A stretch of DNA of 64,000 nucleotides, taken from assembly GCF_030433675.1 (NCBI RefSeq), contig NZ_JAROCB010000002.1, forward strand, positions 62,001 through 126,000. The letters run 5' to 3'. Positions 8,429 to 16,471 of this stretch are shown in pieces. The stretch is from Leifsonia virtsii (GTDB taxonomy: Bacteria; Actinomycetota; Actinomycetes; Actinomycetales; Microbacteriaceae). How positions within the stretch are numbered: the stretch's first letter is position 1; each line of letters starts with the position of its first letter. Position numbers and translations under genes: made by a program. The notes beneath the pieces were generated by a model. The model did no database searches. It was not told the origin of the DNA and worked only from the letters and a program-made list of their open reading frames with translations.

Positions 8429-9294
8429 CCGCCCTCGGAACGCCGCCGGTCGCGGCGCCCCGCACCACCGCCCTCGGTGCGCGCCTCGCGCGGGCGCCGT
8501 GGGGGCTGTACCTCGCGATCGCCTTCGCCGCGCTACTGCTGGTCGCCGTCGTCGCCCCGCAGGCGCTGACGACCCACCTCCCGACAGCGATCGACTACCA
8601 GGCCGCGCTGCAGCCGCCGAGCCTCGCGCATCCGTTCGGCACCGACGAGTCGGGCCGCGACCTCTACACGCGCGTCGTCTGGGGCGCCCGCGACTCGCTC
8701 ACGATCGGGCTCGGCGCGGCGGCGGTCGGCGTCGGCCTCGCGCTCATCCTGGGCACGCTCGCCGCGCTGGGCGTCAAGCCGGTGGCCGTCGTGATCGACC
8801 GGTTCGTGGAGATCCTGTTCGCCTTCCCGGCGCTGCTGCTCGCCCTGCTGCTCATCGCGATCGCCGGGCCCAGCGCGGCGACGCAGGTGCTCGCGGTCGG
8901 GATCGGGACGGCGCCCGGCTACGCCCGCATGATCCGCGGGCAGATCCTCGGCGCGCGCGACTCGGGCTACGTCGAGGCCGCGACCGCGCTCGGGCACTCG
9001 CGCTGGCGGATCGTTCGCGCCCACATCCTGCCGAACGCCCTGCGCCCGCTGGTCGCGGTGTTCGCGCTGTCGATCGGGCAGTCGATCGTGTGGGCGTCGA
9101 GCCTGTCGTTCCTCGGGCTCGGCGTCGCGCCGCCCGCGTCGGAGTGGGGAGCGCTGCTCGACGCCGGCCGGCAGTACCTGACGACCGCCTGGTGGCTGGT
9201 CGTCATCCCCGGACTCGTGATCGTCGCCGTGGCTCTCGCCGCGACGACCATCGGCCGGCACATCCAGGCGCGCCTGGAGAAGGGAGAGCGGTGA
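8425..9294 (+). CDS. ABC permease, DppC/OppC type
   Basis: The 289-residue product has its ATG at 8425 overlapping the previous stop (ATGA). After the first helix comes the periplasmic-side motif HPFGTDESGRDLYTRVVWGA, which is diagnostic for DppC-type permeases, and later the EAA loop YVEAATALGHSRWRIVRAHI. It pairs with the upstream permease in the inner membrane and continues directly into the ATPase gene. Confidence 0.9.
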   Translation: MTALGTPPVAAPRTTALGARLARAPWGLYLAIAFAALLLVAVVAPQALTTHLPTAIDYQAALQPPSLAHPFGTDESGRDLYTRVVWGARDSLTIGLGAAAVGVGLALILGTLAALGVKPVAVVIDRFVEILFAFPALLLALLLIAIAGPSAATQVLAVGIGTAPGYARMIRGQILGARDSGYVEAATALGHSRWRIVRAHILPNALRPLVAVFALSIGQSIVWASSLSFLGLGVAPPASEWGALLDAGRQYLTTAWWLVVIPGLVIVAVALAATTIGRHIQARLEKGER

Positions 9295-11003
9295 TGAGCA
9301 TCGTCGAACGCGACGCCGACGGGATCGTGGAGCAGCTGGACTGGCCGGCGACGCGCCTGCGCGTCCGCAACCTGCGCACGTCATTCCGGGTGGACGGCGT
9401 GCAGCGTCCCGTGGTCCACGGCGTGAGCTTCGACCTGCGGCCGGGGGAGTGCGTGGCGATCGTCGGCGAGTCCGGGTCGGGCAAGTCGGTCACGGCGCGC
9501 TCGCTCGTCGGGCTCGCCGGGCGGTCGGCGACCGTGCAGGCGGACGAGCTGAGCATCCACCACGAGGACGTCCGCGGCTTCACAGCGCGGCAGTGGAAAC
9601 GAATCCGCGGGCGCGACCTCGGCTTCGTGCTCCAGGACGCGCTGGTCTCGCTCGACCCGCTGCGGCCTGTCGGCCGCGAGATCGAGGAGGCGCTGCGCCT
9701 GCACGGCTGGGGCGACAGGAAGGCGCGCCGCGAGCGCGTGCTCGACCTGCTTGCGCGCGTCGGCGTCCCGTTCCCCGCGGTGCGGGCGAAGCAGCGTCCC
9801 GACCAGCTCTCCGGCGGCCTGCGCCAGCGCGCCCTGATCGCCTCGGCGATCGCGCTCGATCCGGACATCGTGATCGCCGACGAGCCCACCACCGCCCTCG
9901 ACGTCACCGTGCAGGCGCAGGTGCTCGACCAGCTGGAGCGGATGAAGGAGCGCGGCGCCTCGGTCGTGCTCATCAGCCACGACCTGTCCGTCGTCGCCCG
10001 GCTGGCCGACCAGATCCTGGTCATGCGCGGCGGCGAGGTGCTGGAGCAGGGCACGGCCGCACAGGTGCTCGGCGACCCGCAGCACGAGTACACCCGGGCG
10101 CTGATCGCCGCGGTGCCGAGCGAGTCCACCCGCGGGCACGCGCTCACCCCGGGAGCCGCCGCGCTGCCCGCGAAGCCCGAGCCCGGCGCGGTCGTGCTCA
10201 CCGCGACGGACCTGGTGAAGCGGTTCCACACCTCCGACGGGACCGTGACCACCGCGGTCGACCACGTCTCCTTCGACCTCCGGGCGGGCGAGACGCTGGG
10301 CATCGTCGGCGAGTCCGGATCGGGCAAGAGCACGACAGCGCGCCTCGCGCTCGGGCTCGAGTCGCTCGACGGCGGCGCCGTGACCCTGCTCGACCGGCCG
10401 TGGGCTCCGCTGCCGGAGGCGCGCCGGCGTGAGCTGCGCAGCCGCATCGCCGTCGTCTACCAGGACCCGCTCAGCTCCTTCGACCCGCGCTGGACGGTGG
10501 AGCGCATCCTGAGCGATGCCCTCCGTTCCGAGCGTTTCGCGACACCCGGCGATCGCCGTGCGCGCATCGTCGGGCTGCTCGCGCAGGTCGGCCTGCCCGA
10601 GAGCGTGCTGCCGCGGTTCCCGCTGACGCTCTCCGGCGGTCAGCGGCAGCGGGTTGCCATCGCCCGGGCGCTCGCGCCCCGCCCCGACGTGATCGTGCTC
10701 GATGAGGCCGTGTCGGCGCTGGATGTCACCATCCAGGCGCAGATCCTCGACCTGCTCGCCGTACTGCAACGGGAGTCGGGCGTCGCCTATCTCTTCATCT
10801 CCCACGACCTCGGTGTGATCAGCCACCTCAGCGACCGCGTGCTCGTGATGAAGGACGGCGTGGTGGTCGAGGAGGGGACGCCGCAGGACGTGTTCGAGCG
10901 CCCGCAGCACGCCTATACTCGTGCCCTGATCGCCGCCATCCCGGAGTTCGACCCGCGGGCCGTCGCGGCCGCATCCACCCCCGAAAGCGAGACCGCCGCA
11001 TGA
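9294..11003 (+). CDS. ABC transporter ATPase, fused tandem DppD-DppF type
   Basis: The 569-residue protein contains two complete nucleotide-binding domains. The first has Walker A GESGSGKS, signature LSGGLRQRA (canonical LSGGQ, here with Gly-Leu) and Walker B DIVIADEP; the second has GESGSGKS, LSGGQRQRV and DVIVLDEA. The two halves correspond to the separate DppD and DppF ATPases of other bacteria and should act as a pseudo-dimer energising the two permeases. The ATG at 9294 shares bases with the preceding stop; an in-frame GTG at 9291 is an alternative. The second Walker B ends in Glu-Ala rather than Glu-Pro, a minor deviation. Confidence 0.92.
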   Translation: MSIVERDADGIVEQLDWPATRLRVRNLRTSFRVDGVQRPVVHGVSFDLRPGECVAIVGESGSGKSVTARSLVGLAGRSATVQADELSIHHEDVRGFTARQWKRIRGRDLGFVLQDALVSLDPLRPVGREIEEALRLHGWGDRKARRERVLDLLARVGVPFPAVRAKQRPDQLSGGLRQRALIASAIALDPDIVIADEPTTALDVTVQAQVLDQLERMKERGASVVLISHDLSVVARLADQILVMRGGEVLEQGTAAQVLGDPQHEYTRALIAAVPSESTRGHALTPGAAALPAKPEPGAVVLTATDLVKRFHTSDGTVTTAVDHVSFDLRAGETLGIVGESGSGKSTTARLALGLESLDGGAVTLLDRPWAPLPEARRRELRSRIAVVYQDPLSSFDPRWTVERILSDALRSERFATPGDRRARIVGLLAQVGLPESVLPRFPLTLSGGQRQRVAIARALAPRPDVIVLDEAVSALDVTIQAQILDLLAVLQRESGVAYLFISHDLGVISHLSDRVLVMKDGVVVEEGTPQDVFERPQHAYTRALIAAIPEFDPRAVAAASTPESETAA

Positions 11004-12424
11004 GCGAGCCGAAGCAGCTGTTCGTCAACCTGTTCGAGATGGCCTGCGTGAGCCACATCACGCACGGGTTGTGGCCACTGCCCGGCAACAACCGGGAGCG
11101 GTTCGCCGACCTCGACTACTGGCTGGAGCTGGCGCAGCTGCTGGAGGACGGCGGCTTCGACGGCATCTTCCTGGCCGACGTGATCGGGGCGTACGACGTG
11201 TTCCGCGGCGGACCGGAGACCGCGCTGAGGGAGGGACTGCAGAGCCCGAACCTCGACCCGCTGCTGCTCGTGCCCGCCATGGCCGCGGTCACCGAGCGGC
11301 TCGGCTTCGGCGTCACCTTCTCGACGACCTACGAGCCGCCGTTCGCGTTCGCCCGGCGCATGTCCACGCTCGACCACCTCACCAAGGGCCGCATCGGCTG
11401 GAACATCGTGACCTCGTACCTGCCGAACGCCGCGCGCAACTTCGGCCTCGACGGGGAGGTTCCGCACGACGTCCGCTACCGCTACGCCGACGAGTACCTC
11501 GACGTGCTCTACAAGCTGTGGGAGGGGTCGTGGGACGACGACGCCGTGGTCGCCGACCGCGCGTCCGGCGTCTTCACCGACCCGTCGAAGGTGCGGTACA
11601 TCGACCACGTCGGAGAGCGGTTCCGCGTCGCAGGTCCCCACATCGTCCACCCGTCGGTGCAGCGCACGCCCACCCTGTTCCAAGCGACCGGGTCGCCCGC
11701 GGGCATCGAGTTCGCCGGCCGGCACGCGGAGGTTGTCTTCACCGGAGGCCGCACGAGCGACGAGTTCCGCCGCAACGCCGACGGGATGCGGGATGCGGCA
11801 GAGCGGCACGGCCGGGAGCGCGACGACATCCGGTTCATCGCCATGGCCGGGGTGATCGTCGGGCGCACGCAGGAGGAGGCCGAGGACAAGTGGCGGCTCT
11901 ACCGCGAGCACGCCAGTCTCGACGGCATCCTCGCGCACAGCAGCCTGCCGGTCGACCTGACCGCGTTCCCGCGCGACATCACCGTGCGGGAGGCGCTCGC
12001 CCGCGCCGACTTCCCCGCGTCGAAGGTGCCCTACCTGCCGCTCGACACGACCGTCGGCGCCGCGCTCGACTTCATCAAGCAGGGCCGAGACGAGCGCTTC
12101 CTCGTGGTCGGAGACCCGAAGACGGTCGCCGACGAGATCGAGCGCTGGCTCGACGAGGACGGCCTCGACGGCATCAACCTACGCCAATACCACTCGTTCG
12201 ATACGGCCCGCGACTTCGCCGAGCTGGTCGTCCCGGAGCTGCGTCGCCGCGGCCGCCTGCCGCAGGAGGGCGAGGTCTCGGGCACACTGCGTGAGCGGCT
12301 CTTCGGCGCCGGCCGCAGCCGCCTGCCCGAGCGGCACATCGGCGCGCGGTACCGGGGCGGGGCGAACCTCGACGCCCCAGTGGAACCCCTCCGCCTCGAC
12401 TTCGAGCACGCCGCCTCGTTCTGA
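11000..12424 (+). CDS. FMN-dependent monooxygenase, NtaA/SnaA/DszA family
   Basis: The product has 474 residues, the usual family length, with a luciferase-like TIM barrel. Family marks include RIGWNIVTSYL, NFGLDGEVPHDVRY-type loop (about 150-160), YIDHVGERFRVAGPH and TPTLFQATGSPAGIEFA. These enzymes take reduced FMN from a separate reductase and oxidise substrates such as nitrilotriacetate, dibenzothiophene sulfone or dialkyl sulfones. The gene overlaps the end of the ABC ATPase gene, so uptake and oxidation of one substrate are coupled; a sulfur- or nitrogen-scavenging role is a reasonable guess. No flavin reductase gene is in the operon. Confidence 0.88.
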   Translation: MSEPKQLFVNLFEMACVSHITHGLWPLPGNNRERFADLDYWLELAQLLEDGGFDGIFLADVIGAYDVFRGGPETALREGLQSPNLDPLLLVPAMAAVTERLGFGVTFSTTYEPPFAFARRMSTLDHLTKGRIGWNIVTSYLPNAARNFGLDGEVPHDVRYRYADEYLDVLYKLWEGSWDDDAVVADRASGVFTDPSKVRYIDHVGERFRVAGPHIVHPSVQRTPTLFQATGSPAGIEFAGRHAEVVFTGGRTSDEFRRNADGMRDAAERHGRERDDIRFIAMAGVIVGRTQEEAEDKWRLYREHASLDGILAHSSLPVDLTAFPRDITVREALARADFPASKVPYLPLDTTVGAALDFIKQGRDERFLVVGDPKTVADEIERWLDEDGLDGINLRQYHSFDTARDFAELVVPELRRRGRLPQEGEVSGTLRERLFGAGRSRLPERHIGARYRGGANLDAPVEPLRLDFEHAASF

Positions 12425-12429
12425 CCCGC

Positions 12430-12503
12430 CCGCGACTGCGGCCGTTTGGAACGTCTGCGCCTGCGCGCGCAGCCGCAGATGTTCCGAACGGCCGCAGTCG
12501 CGG
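12430..12503. terminator. Long hairpin between convergent genes
   Basis: This is a 74-bp inverted repeat filling the 87-bp gap between the monooxygenase (+) and the zinc-finger gene (-). The arms CCGCGACTGCGGCCGTT (from 12430) and AACGGCCGCAGTCGCGG (to 12503) are extended inward to TCTGCG/CGCAGA, about 30 paired bases with a loop near 12460-12473. The only two imperfect pairs (T47/G and G53/T within 124xx) would be G-U wobbles in a + strand transcript. There is no T-run. It probably ends transcription from both sides. Confidence 0.65.
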
Positions 12504-12511
12504 TTGGGACG

Positions 12512-12874
12512 CTAGGCCCGCTCCTGCAGCAGGCGCTGCCAATCGCGCGGCACGCGGTCGGCCGGGCCAGGGACGGTCTGGTCGAGGGGGTGGCTGTGCG
12601 GCGCGGCGAGCTCGGGACCGGTGGCGAAGGCCTGCGTGCGGTAGTCCCAGTACCAGTCCTCGCCCGGCTCGAAGCTCTGGATGAGCGGATGCCCGGTCGC
12701 CGCGGCGTGCTTGGTCGCGTGCGTGTTCAGGGAGTCGTCGCAGCAGCCGACGTGGCCGCACTCCGCGCAGCGCCGCAGGTGCACCCACCAGCTGCCCGTC
12801 CGGCCGCACTCGACGCATCCTGGACCCGACGGCGGGACGCTCGGGTCGATCCCCTCCACCTGCTGCGCGCTCAT
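12512..12874 (-). CDS. UBP-type zinc-finger protein
   Basis: The 120-residue product is mostly one zinc-binding module: CVECGRTGSWWVHLRRCAEC, then GHVGCCDDSLNTHATKH and HPLIQSF. This Cys/His pattern is the UBP (ZnF-UBP) fold known from eukaryotic ubiquitin hydrolases, found alone in many actinobacteria, where its ligand is unknown. A tail (VPRDWQRLL) follows. The ATG at 12874 has an AGGAGAAGG ribosome site and overlaps the stop of the permease gene upstream, so both are made from one mRNA. Confidence 0.85.
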   Translation of the reverse strand: MSAQQVEGIDPSVPPSGPGCVECGRTGSWWVHLRRCAECGHVGCCDDSLNTHATKHAAATGHPLIQSFEPGEDWYWDYRTQAFATGPELAAPHSHPLDQTVPGPADRVPRDWQRLLQERA

Positions 12875-14160
12875 CCTTCTCCTCCGTGCCCTCCTCCGGT
12901 CGCGCGGGCGGCGAACCGCAGTCGCACGAAACGGTAGCCGATCCCGACGGCGACCACCACGACCCCGGCCCCGATCGCGCCGGGCGGCAGCGTCGCCACC
13001 AGCACGACGCAGCCGATCGCGCCGGCCACGGCGAGGACGCGCGGGTAGCGCCGGTGCGCGCGGTCCTGCGTCCACGCGGAGAGGTTCGCGATGAGGTAGT
13101 AGAGCAGCACGCCGAACGACGAGAAGCCGATCGCGGCGCGCAGGTCGGTGACGGCGACGAGCACGCAGACGACGAGTCCGAGCACCAGTTCGGCCCGGTA
13201 CGGCACCCGGAATCGCGGGTGCACGGCCGAGAACCACCCCGGGATGTCGCGGTTGCGCGCCATCGCGAGGCTGGTGCGTCCGATTCCGGCGATCATGGCG
13301 AGCAGCGCACCGAGGGCGGCCGCCGCCGCGCCGACCCGGATGACGCCGCCCGGCCACGCGGTGCCGGAGGTGTCCGCGACCGCGGTCAGGGGCGCGGCGA
13401 CCTGGGCGAGCCCGGCGGCGCCGATCGCGTGCAGCGCCGATAGGGCGACGAGGGCGTACACGACGAGCGTGATCGAGAGCGCGGTCGTGATCGCTCGCGG
13501 GATGGTGCGGGCCGGATCCACCACCTCCTCGCCCATCGTCGCCACGCGCGCGTAGCCGGCGAACGCGAAGAACAGGAACCCCGCCGACTGCAGCACGCCG
13601 TACGCGCTCACGGCCGGTCCCGGCTCCCCGGCGCTCGCCGCGGTGTGCGTGAACCCGACGACGACGGCCACGGTCAGCGCGACCAGCGAGACGGCGACCA
13701 GGATGCGCGTCAGCAGCGCGGTGCGCGTGACGCCGAGCGTGTTGACCACGGTGAGCGCGGCGACGGCGATCACCGCCACCGGCTTCACCCACGGCCCGGG
13801 CACGGCATACGTCGCAAAGGTCAGGGCCATGGCCGCGGAGCTCGCGGTCTTGCCGATCACGAACGACCAGCCGGCGAAGAACCCCGGCCACTCGCCCAGC
13901 CGCTCTCGGCCGTACACGTACGTCCCGCCCGAGGTCGGGTACTGTGCGGCGAGCTGCGCCGACGAGGTCGCGTTGCAGAAGGCGATGAAGCCGGCGACCA
14001 GCAGTCCGATCAGCAGGCCGGCGCCGGCCGCCGCGGCTGCGGGCGAGAACGCCGAGAAGACGCCCGCGCCGATCATCGAGCCGAGGCCGATCGCGATCGC
14101 GTCGCCGAGGCCGAGGCGCCGTGCGAGCGCGCCGTCCGGGGTCGGTGATGCCGTGGTCAC
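12871..14160 (-). CDS. APC-superfamily amino acid permease
   Basis: The product is about 429 residues with roughly twelve hydrophobic segments. The first helix carries the APC signature GLGSMIGAGVFSAFSP. I chose the GTG at 14160 (preceded by GAAGAAGG), which begins shortly before ARRLGLGDAIAIGLGS; an upstream extension lacks membrane character. It should move amino acids or amines across the cytoplasmic membrane by proton-coupled or exchange transport; the substrate is not evident. It is coupled to the zinc-finger gene. Confidence 0.88.
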   Translation of the reverse strand: MTTASPTPDGALARRLGLGDAIAIGLGSMIGAGVFSAFSPAAAAAGAGLLIGLLVAGFIAFCNATSSAQLAAQYPTSGGTYVYGRERLGEWPGFFAGWSFVIGKTASSAAMALTFATYAVPGPWVKPVAVIAVAALTVVNTLGVTRTALLTRILVAVSLVALTVAVVVGFTHTAASAGEPGPAVSAYGVLQSAGFLFFAFAGYARVATMGEEVVDPARTIPRAITTALSITLVVYALVALSALHAIGAAGLAQVAAPLTAVADTSGTAWPGGVIRVGAAAAALGALLAMIAGIGRTSLAMARNRDIPGWFSAVHPRFRVPYRAELVLGLVVCVLVAVTDLRAAIGFSSFGVLLYYLIANLSAWTQDRAHRRYPRVLAVAGAIGCVVLVATLPPGAIGAGVVVVAVGIGYRFVRLRFAARATGGGHGGEG

Positions 14161-14339
14161 GGGTTCGTGGGCCTTCTTCCGTGTCGTCGTCTCGCGATGG
14201 AGCAGCGGGGGATGCTGCTGCTCGCCGGTCGCAGTGTAAGGCAGCGCGGTGACGAAGACGTGTCGCGTCGACCGCCCTGGACGGGCGCGGCGCGACGGCG
14301 TACCGTCCGCGCGGTCAGGACAGAACGGAAGGAACACGC

Positions 14340-14462
14340 ATGAGCGACGAGAAGGACCGCCCCGACGCCGATGAGCTGCCCGACGGCTCCGGCTCGGACG
14401 GCAGCGCCCCCGAGCCCGGCGAGGACACCGTCTCGGGCGGCGGCCCCGACGAGCACAAGTAA
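14340..14462 (+). CDS. Small acidic protein, 40 residues
   Basis: A short frame starting MSDEKDRPDADELPDGSG and ending GGGPDEHK, with ATG at 14340 and a GGAAGGA ribosome site about 8 bases upstream. Composition is strongly acidic and Gly/Pro/Ser-rich with no hydrophobic segment, so it is predicted to be soluble and disordered. A good ribosome site, a stop (TAA) directly followed by a strong hairpin and biased codon third positions support it as a real gene. I do not recognise a family. Confidence 0.6.
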   Translation: MSDEKDRPDADELPDGSGSDGSAPEPGEDTVSGGGPDEHK

Positions 14463-14464
14463 CC

Positions 14465-14529
14465 CCATCGAGTACGCGAAGACTGCACGTTTCCGGTCTC
14501 CGGGCGTGCAGTCTTCGTGTACTCGATGG
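14465..14529. terminator. Hairpin between small ORF and SDR gene
   Basis: CCATCGAGTAC (14465-14475) pairs with GTACTCGATGG (14519-14529), and CGAAGACTGCACG (14477-14489) with CGTGCAGTCTTCG (14505-14517). The one interruption (G14476/T14518) would be a G-U wobble in the + strand RNA and a C-A mismatch in the - strand RNA. The stem is about 25 bp with a 15-nt loop. It begins two bases after the small gene's stop and separates convergent genes. Confidence 0.7.
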
Positions 14530-14542
14530 TGGGTGGAGGGCG

Positions 14543-15232
14543 TCAGCGGCGGTGGAAGGGGCGCACGCTGAGGGACTCGATGGTGCCGGTCGGCGGGAGG
14601 TCGACGGCGGTGCGCACCGTGGCGGCGACCATCTCGGGGGTGATCGTGTAACGGGCGTCGTAGTCGTGGCCCTCCCGGGCGACGAGGGCGCGCTGCATGT
14701 CGGTGTCCACGCGGCCGGGGTGGATGCTGGTGACGCGCACGCCGTTCGGCCGCTCCTCCTCGCGCAGGGCGTCGGTGAGGGCGCGGAGGGCGAACTTCGA
14801 GCCGGCGTAGACCCCGCCGCCTTGGCCGCTCGCCAGCCCGGAGCCGCTGTTGATCGCCACCACCAGACCGCCCGCGGCGCGCAGCGCGGGGAGCGCGCAG
14901 CGGGTGAGTACCGCGACGGCGAAGACGTTGGCCGCGAAGACGTGCTCCCAGGTCGCCGCGTCGGTCTCGGCGATGGTGCCGCCGTCCTCCACCCCTGCCG
15001 AGTGCACGAGCACGTCGAGCCGGTCGGGCAGCGGCGGGAGGGTCTCGCCGGTCAGGTCGGCGACGAGGTCGGCCACGTACGGCTCGGCCGACGGCAGCTC
15101 GGCGACGACCGCGGCCACGGTGTCGGCGTCGCGTCCGCCGACCAGGATGTGGTGCGTCCGGCCGAGGTCGGCGGCGATCGCGCGGCCGATCCCGCGCGAG
15201 GCTCCGGTCACGAGGGCAACGGGTCTGTCCAT
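14543..15232 (-). CDS. Short-chain dehydrogenase/reductase
   Basis: The 229-residue protein has the NAD(P)-binding motif TGASRGIG (9-16), HSAG (canonical NNAG region), the catalytic Ser around SGSGLAS and the YAGSK active-site pair. The Asp/Glu usual for NAD specificity is replaced by GGRDADT after the second strand, which suggests NADP use. The substrate is unknown. It is monocistronic, bounded by a hairpin downstream and a divergent LacI gene upstream. Confidence 0.85.
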   Translation of the reverse strand: MDRPVALVTGASRGIGRAIAADLGRTHHILVGGRDADTVAAVVAELPSAEPYVADLVADLTGETLPPLPDRLDVLVHSAGVEDGGTIAETDAATWEHVFAANVFAVAVLTRCALPALRAAGGLVVAINSGSGLASGQGGGVYAGSKFALRALTDALREEERPNGVRVTSIHPGRVDTDMQRALVAREGHDYDARYTITPEMVAATVRTAVDLPPTGTIESLSVRPFHRR

Positions 15233-15260
15233 CCCTCGACCCTACGCGCCCGCGTCGGAC

Positions 15261-15331
15261 GGCCGTGATTCGTGCCGAATGAGCGCTATTCGGCGCGAAT
15301 AACGCTCATTCGGCACGAATCGCGCACGGCC
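15261..15331. repeat. Three 13-bp palindromes at 20-bp spacing within a 71-bp hairpin
   Basis: ATTCGTGCCGAAT (15268-15280), ATTCGGCGCGAAT (15288-15300) and ATTCGGCACGAAT (15308-15320) all fit ATTCG-N3-CGAAT and begin exactly 20 bp apart, that is about two helix turns. The outer copies are reverse complements, so the whole block also folds into one long hairpin closed by GGCCGTG/CACGGCC. It lies in the divergent gap between the SDR (-) and lacI (+) genes. A matching array occurs at 45924-45976. It could be a protein-binding array or a mobile palindromic repeat. Confidence 0.75.
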
Positions 15332-15358
15332 GGGGCCCCACGCGGCGTGCCCTAGGGT

Positions 15359-16363
15359 GTGGATGTGCAGGCAGAGGGACGCGCGCCGGGCGTGCGGGAG
15401 GTCGCGGCGGCGGCCGGCGTGTCCCGGCAGACGGTGTCGCGGGTGCTCAACGACCACGCGAGCATCCGCCCGGAGACCCGCGCCCGGGTGCTGGCGGCGA
15501 TGGAGGAGCTCGACTTCCGGCCCAACCGCGCCGCCCGGATGCTGACCACCGCGCGGTCGCGCACGATCGGCGTGCTCGCGTCGTCCGCCTCCTCGCTCTT
15601 CGGCCCGGCCTCGAGCATCGACGCGGTGGAGGACGCCGCGCGCGAGGTCGGCTACGCCGTGACCGTGGCGCACGCCGCCTCCCTCGAGCCGTTCGACCTC
15701 GGCGCCGCGCTCGACCACCTGCGCGCGCAGGCCGTCGAGGGGGTCGTGGTGATCGCTCCGCAGCAGCGGGTCCAGGATGCGATGGCGCACCTGGCCCTGA
15801 CGGTCCCGTCGGTCACCCTGCACGGAGCAGGGGATGCCGCCGACGAGGGCGTCTTCGTCGACCAGCTGCGCGGAGCGCGCCTGGCGACGCGCCACCTGCT
15901 CGAGCGCGGCCACCGCCGTATCGCGCACCTCGCCGGTCCCGGCGACTGGTCGGAGGCGCGGGCGAGGCGCGAGGGCTTCCTGGCGGAGATGGAGGCCGCG
16001 GGCGCCGACGCGGTCGTGTCGCGGGAGGGCGACTGGACGGCCGCGTCCGGCGCCGAGATCGGCGCCGAGCTGGTGGCCGATGCGTCCATCACGGCCGTGT
16101 TCGCGTCCAACGACCAGCTCGCGCTCGGCGTGCTGCATGCGGCCAGGCTCGCCGGCCGCGACGTGCCGGGCGACCTCGCCGTGGTCGGGTTCGACGACAT
16201 CCCGGAGGCCGCGTTCTTCGCGCCGCCGCTGACGACCGTGCGGCAGGAGTTCGCCGAGCTGGGCCGCCGCTGCGTCGCCCGGCTCGTGGCGTTGATCGAG
16301 GGCGGCGACCTCGCGTTCGAGGAGCCGGTGGCGCCGGTGCTGGTGGTGCGCGAGTCGTCCTGA
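15359..16363 (+). CDS. LacI-family transcriptional regulator, probable L-arabinose repressor
   Basis: The product has about 334 residues. The N-terminal helix-turn-helix is VREVAAAAGVSRQTVSRVLN with hinge helix RPNRAARMLTTARS, and the rest is a periplasmic-binding-protein-like sugar domain ending in the usual VGFDDIPEAAFFAPPLTTVRQ. GTG at 15359 is used; GTGs at 15357 (out of frame) and 15365 (in frame) are close. The araBDA genes follow directly on the same strand with a palindromic operator in between, so it most likely controls them in response to arabinose or a derivative. Control of other sugar genes is possible. Confidence 0.85.
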   Translation: MDVQAEGRAPGVREVAAAAGVSRQTVSRVLNDHASIRPETRARVLAAMEELDFRPNRAARMLTTARSRTIGVLASSASSLFGPASSIDAVEDAAREVGYAVTVAHAASLEPFDLGAALDHLRAQAVEGVVVIAPQQRVQDAMAHLALTVPSVTLHGAGDAADEGVFVDQLRGARLATRHLLERGHRRIAHLAGPGDWSEARARREGFLAEMEAAGADAVVSREGDWTAASGAEIGAELVADASITAVFASNDQLALGVLHAARLAGRDVPGDLAVVGFDDIPEAAFFAPPLTTVRQEFAELGRRCVARLVALIEGGDLAFEEPVAPVLVVRESS

Positions 16364-16420
16364 GCGCTGGACGGCGACGATGCGCAGGGCCCCGACTGGC
16401 GCGACCTCCCGCCCCTGACG

Positions 16421-16460
16421 TATGCTCGCAGCACACAATGTGACCGGTCACACGAAGGAG
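16421..16460 (+). promoter_or_regulatory. araBDA promoter and LacI-type operator
   Basis: A perfect 14-bp palindrome TGTGACCGGTCACA (16439-16452) lies between a -10-like TATGCT (16421-16426) and the ribosome site GAAGGAG (16454-16460) of araB. Centre CG and dyad length fit LacI-family operators, and the regulator gene is directly upstream. A clear -35 was not found. Confidence 0.65.
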
Positions 16461-16471
16461 TGGATGCCACC

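Noticed and set aside
15261-15331. Transposon ends or attachment site
   Set aside because: No transposase, integrase, target duplication or tRNA is nearby, and the palindromes are short and tandem.
16439-16452. CRP/GlxR site
   Set aside because: The dyad has a 4-bp centre (TGTGA-CCGG-TCACA), whereas GlxR sites need 6 bp. The adjacent LacI gene is a better explanation. TGTGAAGTTACACA at 56498 also fails the spacing.
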